This document shows positions 5,872-9,545 of a stretch of DNA of 9,545 nt, piece after piece. Both the position numbers and the translations under genes were made by a program. Location of the stretch: contig PJER01000077.1 of the NCBI GenBank assembly GCA_002825465.1, positions 1 through 9,545 of the forward strand, given 5' to 3'. The stretch comes from Candidatus Thorarchaeota archaeon MP8T_1. GTDB lineage: Archaea > Asgardarchaeota > Thorarchaeia > Thorarchaeales > Thorarchaeaceae. Positions within the stretch are counted from its first letter, which is position 1. Every line of letters begins with the position of its first letter. The notes under the pieces are model-generated. The model was not told the origin of the DNA. It was given only the letters and a program-made list of their open reading frames with translations, and searched no databases.

Positions 5872-5931
5872 GAAATCCCCCGAACGAGGATGTTCTTCTT
5901 TCTGTTCTCAACGGGTCAATCGGGGGATTTC
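5872..5931. repeat. 12-bp perfect inverted repeat with 36-base loop
   Basis: GAAATCCCCCGA (5872-5883) and TCGGGGGATTTC (5920-5931) are perfect reverse complements. The GC-rich arms stand out in an AT-rich spacer, and the stem would be stable in RNA. No oligo-T tract follows on either strand, so a terminator is unlikely. It could be a structured leader, a small RNA or an insertion footprint. Confidence 0.55.
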
Positions 5932-6068
5932 GCAGAAACTCGTTCTTCCTTAGTTCTGGCAATTCTTGCCACCACTCAAGAAGAATGGGAATGTCTTCCC
6001 TCAATCTCTGAGGTCTTATACGTTCAAAACAGATGAAATCATGAGAATCCGATTGGAGGATGAAGTCG

Positions 6069-6431
6069 TTGAATGCAATGAATGGCACGCTAATGTTTGG
6101 AAAGGACTGGAGAAGTATGTTGAATTATCTGGCAGAGGCTGAGAGTCTTGTAGATGTCTATCTCTGTTCCAGTGCTTATGGTCATGCTGATGATCGCGAT
6201 GAAATGGTTGCTGAAACTCATGGAGTACGAATTATCTATGTTGGAGAAGATTATTTCATTGTTGGGCCGCGTAGGCCAGTACACTCGAGTGTTATTCCTA
6301 TGGGTTGGATCTCTATGATTCGAATCCGTGAGGACAGCGAGGGTGCTATGATGGCAAGTCTAGTTGAGAATGAAGAGCACGAAATGGATGAAACTGAGTT
6401 AGGAGTCCCTGAGATAGATATCGAACATTAG
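6069..6431 (+). CDS. Small protein of unknown function, possible Sm-like beta barrel
   Basis: A 120-residue soluble protein that I do not recognise by family. After a short helix (DWRSMLNYLAEA) comes a beta-rich core: VDVYLCSS, then GVRIIYVGEDYFIVG, then SSVIPMGWISMIRI. That order, a strand, a turn with GEDY, and a final strand of the form IP-x-x-x-I-x-x-I, resembles Sm-like or DUF2642-type small barrels, but the match is to a pattern only. The last ~30 residues are strongly acidic and probably disordered. GGAGG (6055-6059) lies 9 bases before a TTG at 6069, which I take as the start. An ATG at 6060 abuts the GGAGG with no spacing, and an ATG at 6078 is 18 bases away; either could be right. 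No operon partner is evident; the next gene has its own promoter. Confidence 0.6.
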   Translation: MNAMNGTLMFGKDWRSMLNYLAEAESLVDVYLCSSAYGHADDRDEMVAETHGVRIIYVGEDYFIVGPRRPVHSSVIPMGWISMIRIREDSEGAMMASLVENEEHEMDETELGVPEIDIEH

Positions 6432-6472
6432 CTAGGTATTGTCCTGAGTACAATCTTCATAGATTCCGCCCA

Positions 6473-6480
6473 TTTATATC
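6473..6480 (+). promoter_or_regulatory. TATA box for a nearly leaderless gene
   Basis: TTTATATC would direct initiation at about 6502-6508, only some 6-12 bases before the ATG at 6514. No ribosome-binding site precedes that ATG. Together these suggest a short-leader or leaderless transcript, common in archaea. Confidence 0.5.
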
Positions 6481-6513
6481 AGTCAATCAACAATTTGCAA
6501 TCTTGACCAGATA

Positions 6514-7041
6514 ATGCCATTCACTCCCTATCATTTTGGACCTGCGTTACTCATAGGAGTCGTCCTACTTCCTGTAATTGATCTCTCAACAATCATAATT
6601 GCTAGTGTTGTTCTTGATCTGGAACCACTTGCAGTATTATTGCTAAATCTCCCAATGCCTCTTCATGGATTCTTTCATACCTATCTAGGAGCTACGATTG
6701 TAGCAGTACTTCTCTCAATCTCCCTTTGGCCCTTTCGCAGTTATCTCAATATGATTGTATCTTTATTCGGAATTCATCAGGAATCAAATTTACGAGCCAT
6801 AGTTATAGCAAGTATCATTGGAACGTACACCCATGTACTACTTGACTCGTTCTTATACGCTGAAATGAATCCCCTGTATCCTATTCTGGGCAATCCGTTT
6901 CTTGGGCTTGTTTCAAGCCAGTTTATTTACAATTTATGCGTGTTCGCAGGCTTTCTTGGGTTTGCAGGATTCCTTGTCTATTTTTTATACACAATCTCGA
7001 AACCCAAAGCATCTCAGCAACAACTAGATGCTTTTGAGTAG
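6514..7041 (+). CDS. YdjM-like membrane-bound metal-dependent hydrolase homologue
   Basis: A 175-residue multi-span membrane protein. The opening MPFTPYHFGPALLIG, with His7, and the later HGFFHTYLGA (His51, His55) and THVLLDS (His107, Asp111) match the His/Asp pattern of the YdjM family (Pfam PF04307), annotated as LexA-binding, membrane-bound putative metal-dependent hydrolases. Asp35 and Glu37 in VLDLEP are further candidate metal ligands. Four to five hydrophobic segments are visible, at about 10-32, 35-50, 57-72, 95-112 and 140-162. The substrate is unknown for the family, and enzymatic activity is a database name more than a proven fact. The ATG is supported by the TATA spacing. T-rich stretches follow the gene. 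No neighbour suggests a pathway. Confidence 0.65.
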   Translation: MPFTPYHFGPALLIGVVLLPVIDLSTIIIASVVLDLEPLAVLLLNLPMPLHGFFHTYLGATIVAVLLSISLWPFRSYLNMIVSLFGIHQESNLRAIVIASIIGTYTHVLLDSFLYAEMNPLYPILGNPFLGLVSSQFIYNLCVFAGFLGFAGFLVYFLYTISKPKASQQQLDAFE

Positions 7042-7077
7042 ATGTGGATTCGGCTAAGGTGTAGGAATAACAAGCAA

Positions 7078-7100
7078 CATCTTTTTCATAGGATTTTTTG
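7078..7100 (+). terminator. Oligo-T tracts after the YdjM-like gene
   Basis: Runs of five T (7082-7086) and six T (7094-7099) lie 40-58 bases past the stop codon. Archaeal RNA polymerase often terminates at such tracts without a hairpin. They lie before the ribosome-binding site of the next gene, so that gene may need its own promoter or readthrough. Confidence 0.4.
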
Positions 7101-7134
7101 AACGGCCGGTAATACAAAGGAGGTCACATATCGC

Positions 7135-7341
7135 TTGGGAACGATCAAGAATGTGCTGCTTATTTACATAACCTGCGGAGTATTGTACATCGCCCTTTTA
7201 GTCATGTCCATTATCGACCCAGATGCAGGTAATCCAATTGTCAGCATTTTATATTTCGTCTTCATTCCCTTTGTCTTGCTCTATTTCGTTATTCTGTCAA
7301 TATCATACGGAATATTTGGAGTGCCTACTGGGACATTGTAA
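7135..7341 (+). CDS. 68-residue two-span membrane protein, TTG start
   Basis: I do not recognise the family. The protein is mostly hydrophobic, with one span at about residues 5-25 (VLLIYITCGVLYIALLVMSI), a polar turn IDPDAGNP, and a second span at about 33-58. The short ends carry almost no charged residues. GGAGGT (7119-7124) lies 10 bases upstream of the TTG at 7135, which strongly supports a real translated small gene with a non-ATG start; no in-frame ATG occurs until within the first span. It could be a subunit or modulator of a membrane complex. The neighbours, a YdjM-like protein and a methyltransferase, do not point to a role. Confidence 0.6.
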   Translation: MGTIKNVLLIYITCGVLYIALLVMSIIDPDAGNPIVSILYFVFIPFVLLYFVILSISYGIFGVPTGTL

Positions 7342-7383
7342 CACTTATGTTCTAGTCAGCTTTGAAAGAAGAAGCGTGATTAC

Positions 7384-8097
7384 ATGACAGATTTCTATTC
7401 ACGTCTGGCAAAGTACTATGACCAGATGTACTCATTCATTGACTATCGGGGACATTCTAGTAAATTACATACAATCATTCAACAATATAAGAAGTCTTCA
7501 GGGAATACCTTGTTGGATGTCGGTTGCGGGACTGGAACTCATATTATGCATCTTATGGACAAGTATCAAGCAACCGGATTGGATCTTAGTAAAGAGATGT
7601 TAGAAATCGCTCAGGAAAAATGTAGGGGCGTTGAGTTTATTCAAGACAATATGGTCACGATGAACCTTGCTCGAAGCTTCGATGTCATCACATGCCTATT
7701 TGGATCGATAGGATATTTGACAACCCATGAAGACTTGGCAAAGACAATCAACGCTTTTTCAAAACACCTAGTACCGGGAGGTGTCGTAATCATTGAGCCA
7801 ATCTTCACGTCAGAAACAGCACTTGATGGTGCGATGGGAATTATCTGTCTTGATCTTCCAGAAATCAAAATTGCACGGACAAATGTTAGCAGAAAAGAAG
7901 GCGATTTAGTCTATCTTGATTTTCATTTTCTTATCTCAACAAAGGAAAATGGGACTGAGCATTTTGTTGATTCCAGTCCCATGGGTGCATTTTCTAGGAA
8001 TCTCTACCTGCAATTGATGCAGGAGAGTGGGCTCTCTGCATCCTTCGTTGAACCTGGCTTGACAAAAGACTATCTGTTTATTGGAGTAAAAAATTGA
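7384..8097 (+). CDS. Class I SAM-dependent methyltransferase
   Basis: A 237-residue Rossmann-fold methyltransferase. Motif I, LLDVGCGTGTH, is at 43-53; the acidic residue that binds the ribose hydroxyls is Asp67 in TGLDLSKEML; an acidic loop FIQDNM lies at 85-90; motif IV/V appears as FDVITCLFGSIGYLTT (99-114); and LVPGGVVIIEP (129-139) is the post-II strand. The N-terminal FYSRLAKYYDQMYSFIDY is the helix typical of small-molecule methyltransferases, including sugar N,N-dimethyltransferases of the TylM1/DesVI kind. The substrate cannot be assigned. GTGAT (7374-7378) upstream fits the archaeal ribosome-binding site. A hairpin follows the stop codon directly, so it probably ends a short transcription unit with the small membrane protein or stands alone. 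Confidence 0.85.
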   Translation: MTDFYSRLAKYYDQMYSFIDYRGHSSKLHTIIQQYKKSSGNTLLDVGCGTGTHIMHLMDKYQATGLDLSKEMLEIAQEKCRGVEFIQDNMVTMNLARSFDVITCLFGSIGYLTTHEDLAKTINAFSKHLVPGGVVIIEPIFTSETALDGAMGIICLDLPEIKIARTNVSRKEGDLVYLDFHFLISTKENGTEHFVDSSPMGAFSRNLYLQLMQESGLSASFVEPGLTKDYLFIGVKN

Positions 8098-8128
8098 GTG
8101 GAAGGCAACAATTCTTCCCCTTTCCACT
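8097..8128 (+). terminator. Stem-loop after the methyltransferase stop codon
   Basis: AGTGGAA (8097-8103) pairs with TTCCACT (8122-8128), and GG (8104-8105) pairs with CC (8119-8120) across a one-base bulge, leaving a 13-base loop. The stem starts at the last base of the stop codon. AATTGATTAAG follows, with no long T run, so its role as a terminator is uncertain. Confidence 0.4.
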
Positions 8129-8159
8129 AATTGATTAAGACAATTGTGAAGAGTAAACT

Positions 8160-8687
8160 ATGGAAATTGCTACATTCGGAACCGGTTGTTTCTGGTGCAC
8201 TGAGGCTGTGTTCCAACAATTGAAAGGTGTGACCTCCGTTGTGTCGGGTTATTCAGGCGGTCACGTAGAGAATCCCTCCTATGAGCAGGTCACAACAGGT
8301 CGGACTGGTCATGCAGAAGTCTGTCAGATTGAGTTCAATCCAGATATAATCTCCTTTGAATCCCTTCTAGAGGTGTTCTTCAATACTCATGATCCTACAA
8401 CACTCAATCGTCAGGGTAATGATATTGGCCCGCAATATAGATCAGTCATCTTCTACCACACTGAAGAGCAGAGAGAGATCTCCGAGCGGATAAAAGGCGA
8501 ACTTGAAGCAAGCAAGACTTACAAGAACCCTATTGTGACTGAGATCACTGCTTTCACCAAATTCTATCCTGCTGAGGACTACCATCAGAACTACTTTAGA
8601 AATAATCCTAACCAAGGATACTGCAGATATGTCATTGCGCCGAAAATTGAGAAGTTCGAGAAGGTCTTCAAATTGAAGCTAGGATAA
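8160..8687 (+). CDS. msrA: Peptide methionine sulfoxide reductase A
   Basis: A 175-residue cytoplasmic enzyme that reduces the S-epimer of methionine sulfoxide in proteins, using thioredoxin or a similar donor. The catalytic motif GCFWCTEA (9-16) has the nucleophile Cys10 and a nearby Cys13. Other family signatures follow: [24 protein letters not shown] (30-53) and [23 protein letters not shown] (73-95). Cys155 near the C-terminus, in NQGYCRYVI, is a candidate resolving Cys. The length is normal for a single-domain MsrA and there is no fused MsrB. No strong ribosome-binding site precedes the ATG; GTGAAG lies 9 bases upstream. The enzyme repairs oxidative damage, in keeping with an anaerobe that meets occasional oxygen. 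It converges with the exported-protein gene downstream. Confidence 0.95.
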   Translation: MEIATFGTGCFWCTEAVFQQLKGVTSVVSGYSGGHVENPSYEQVTTGRTGHAEVCQIEFNPDIISFESLLEVFFNTHDPTTLNRQGNDIGPQYRSVIFYHTEEQREISERIKGELEASKTYKNPIVTEITAFTKFYPAEDYHQNYFRNNPNQGYCRYVIAPKIEKFEKVFKLKLG

Positions 8688-8725
8688 AACAGCTAGAGAA
8701 TTATGATAGCTACCCAAGTAGAATT

Positions 8726-9157
8726 TCATTCCTGATAGAAAGGGAAAACCCCAATCATGTAGAATGCTCTACCGAAGAGACTCAAATCCATCTCGATAGC
8801 ATATGTGTATGTTACTCGCACCTGAATGGGACTACTCGATGTTATCTGTATCACAGTTGTGGAATGTTCAGCGTTGAAATTGTAACTTGCTGACATTGTT
8901 TGAACTGAAGCAAGCAGCACATTTTCAATGCCAATCCAAGTGCCATTCGGATACATGAATCGAATCTCTGCTGTTGCATTGCAGATTACATTTACCCAGG
9001 TTACACTTGGCCCCCCGAACCCGATTTCGATTTGGCCGTCTGAGACATAGTCGACTGTTTTAGTTGTGTCCACTGCCTGAGGGAAGGGGATAGAACATAC
9101 CACTATGGCAAGGAGTATACCAAGAATCAAATACGATTCGGGGCTAAGATGTCTCAT
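8726..9157 (-). CDS. Exported or membrane-anchored protein of unknown function
   Basis: A 143-residue protein that I do not recognise. Residues 8-26 (SYLILGILLAIVVCSIPFP) form a signal peptide or N-terminal anchor, with a possible cleavage point after FPQA. The rest is rich in Thr, Val, Ile and aromatic residues in short alternating stretches, suggesting an extracellular beta-sandwich domain. Two Asn-x-Thr sequons (NATAE and NGTW) could be archaeal N-glycosylation sites. The ATG at 9157 is supported by AGAGGAG about 10 bases upstream. A TTAAAATATG stretch at 9197-9206 on the minus strand may be its TATA box. It is divergent from the alpha/beta hydrolase gene, and only 38 bp separate its end from msrA. 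Confidence 0.6.
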   Translation of the reverse strand: MRHLSPESYLILGILLAIVVCSIPFPQAVDTTKTVDYVSDGQIEIGFGGPSVTWVNVICNATAEIRFMYPNGTWIGIENVLLASVQTMSASYNFNAEHSTTVIQITSSSPIQVRVTYTYAIEMDLSLFGRAFYMIGVFPFYQE

Positions 9158-9196
9158 ACTATTTGGCTCCTCTGAGGTTAGACATCCATCACGTTA

Positions 9197-9206
9197 TCAT
9201 ATTTTA
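9197..9206 (-). promoter_or_regulatory. Possible TATA box for the exported-protein gene
   Basis: On the minus strand this AT-rich stretch reads TTAAAATATG and lies about 45 bases upstream of the ATG at 9157, allowing initiation near 9175. It is the best candidate in the 209-bp divergent spacer, but it departs from the TTTATATA consensus. Confidence 0.3.
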
Positions 9207-9366
9207 ACCGGCTATACATAGCTTCTCACGCATATAGACCTTGAGAATTGTGATACATTCAAGATTTGAGAACATGCAACAGAAAAGAGTATAGAACACG
9301 GCTTTGGAAAGATAGATAGGGCACGGGGATGCTGGTACAAAAGAGGTTAGTTGGAGGAAACGAATA

Positions 9367-9545
9367 ATGAGTGAGATACCTTATAGTGGAGAAAAGACTG
9401 CGAAGATTGGACCAGTCGAGATTGCCTACGATTCGTTTGGAGACCCGTCCTCCCCACCTATGCTGCTCATTATGGGACTAGGTGCGCAAATGATTCGGTG
9501 GGATGATGCATTTTGTAAAGCAATGGCTGCACAGGGTCACTGGGT
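9367..9545 (+). CDS. Alpha/beta hydrolase, N-terminal part, cut by the window edge
   Basis: The open frame starts at ATG 9367 and runs to the end of the window, giving 59 complete residues. GGAGG (9353-9357) lies 9 bases upstream and fixes the start. The sequence has the opening of an alpha/beta hydrolase: a strand pair (AKIGPVEIAYDSFGD), a short SSPP turn, the strand PMLLIMGLGAQM that holds the oxyanion-hole loop, then WDDAFCKAMAAQGHW, the first helix leading to the next strand. Many esterases and haloalkane-dehalogenase-like proteins share this arrangement, with a GLG in place of the more common HGxPG. The nucleophile and catalytic Asp and His lie beyond the window, so neither activity nor substrate can be read. 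Confidence 0.8.
   Translation, partial: MSEIPYSGEKTAKIGPVEIAYDSFGDPSSPPMLLIMGLGAQMIRWDDAFCKAMAAQGHW

Larger units (their letters stand above)
5665..6059. other. Gene-poor, AT-rich stretch with palindromes and a long inverted repeat
   Basis: No frame in these 395 bases is convincing as a gene. The part nearest 5664 looks like the leader of the minus-strand membrane-protein gene. The middle, 5784-5855, is AT-rich and carries three palindromic elements built from ATTAC/GTAAT half-sites. The next part holds a 12-bp perfect inverted repeat (5872-5931). A minus-strand frame from 6088 to 5846 exists but overlaps the start of the downstream plus-strand gene and has no ribosome-binding site. A 30-codon plus-strand frame from 5861 also exists without support. 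A TATA-like TCTTATAC at 6013-6020 may serve the plus-strand gene. Confidence 0.6.

Noticed and set aside
5861..5953. 30-codon plus-strand frame starting at ATG 5861
   Set aside because: It has no ribosome-binding site and consists mostly of the inverted repeat and its loop, with no protein-like pattern.
5846..6088. 80-codon minus-strand frame with protein-like stretches (e.g. PILLEWWQELPELRKNEF)
   Set aside because: It starts with GTG without a ribosome-binding site, overlaps the 5' end of the plus-strand gene at 6069, and its 3' part is the 12-bp inverted repeat. It might still be real; homologues would decide.
8691..8711. AGCTA ... TAGCT inverted repeat between msrA and the exported-protein gene
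   Set aside because: The arms are only 5 bp with an 11-base loop and no T tract, too weak to call a terminator.
1..9545. CRISPR arrays, tRNA or rRNA genes, insertion sequences, defence systems
   Set aside because: I found no regularly spaced repeats, cloverleaf sequences, transposase or integrase motifs, or known defence domains on either strand.

Overview
The window looks like archaeal chromosome. It carries a complete four-gene cytoplasmic group 3b [NiFe]-hydrogenase (sulfhydrogenase) operon in the hydB-hydG-hydD-hydA order known from Thermococcales. Candidate promoters are TATA boxes, several ribosome-binding sites fit the archaeal GGAGGTGATC pattern, and one gene (6514) appears nearly leaderless. 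The moderate AT content and gene mix suggest an Asgard archaeon such as a Thorarchaeote, but that placement is inference from gene content only.

Layout. Positions 1-720: the 5' part of a small Cys-containing protein on the minus strand, then a YgbA-type cysteine-rich protein on the plus strand, ending tail to tail with the hydrogenase operon. Positions 720-4686 (minus): hydB, hydG, hydD and hydA, with overlaps or gaps of only a few bases. Together they form a soluble enzyme that couples H2 with NAD(P)(H) and possibly polysulfide. HydA holds the Ni-Fe site, HydD the electron-relay clusters, HydG FAD, pyridine nucleotide and a [2Fe-2S] cluster, and HydB two further [4Fe-4S] clusters. Positions 4696-4923: a divergent control region with TATA boxes, a GTAATA-G-TATTAC palindrome and a separate 7-bp inverted repeat. 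Positions 4924-5271 (plus): a ribbon-helix-helix (RHH) DNA-binding protein.

Positions 5398-5664 (minus) encode a small single-span membrane protein. About 120 bp upstream of it lies a near-copy of the palindrome beside the RHH gene (18 of 20 positions), followed by a longer inverted repeat. The RHH protein may therefore control itself, the hydrogenase and this membrane protein as one local regulon. This is the most interesting inference in the window. Positions 5665-6059 hold no convincing gene but do hold these palindromes and a 12-bp perfect inverted repeat.

Positions 6069-9545 are a loose series of mostly plus-strand genes: a small possibly beta-barrel protein, a YdjM-like membrane metal-dependent hydrolase homologue, a 68-residue membrane protein starting with TTG, a SAM methyltransferase, MsrA, a minus-strand exported protein, and the start of an alpha/beta hydrolase cut by the window edge. 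I see no tRNA, rRNA, CRISPR array, transposase or integrase. The strongest novelty candidates are the RHH-operator circuit, an Asp replacing a cluster Cys in HydD, and the structured gene-poor stretch 5665-6059.
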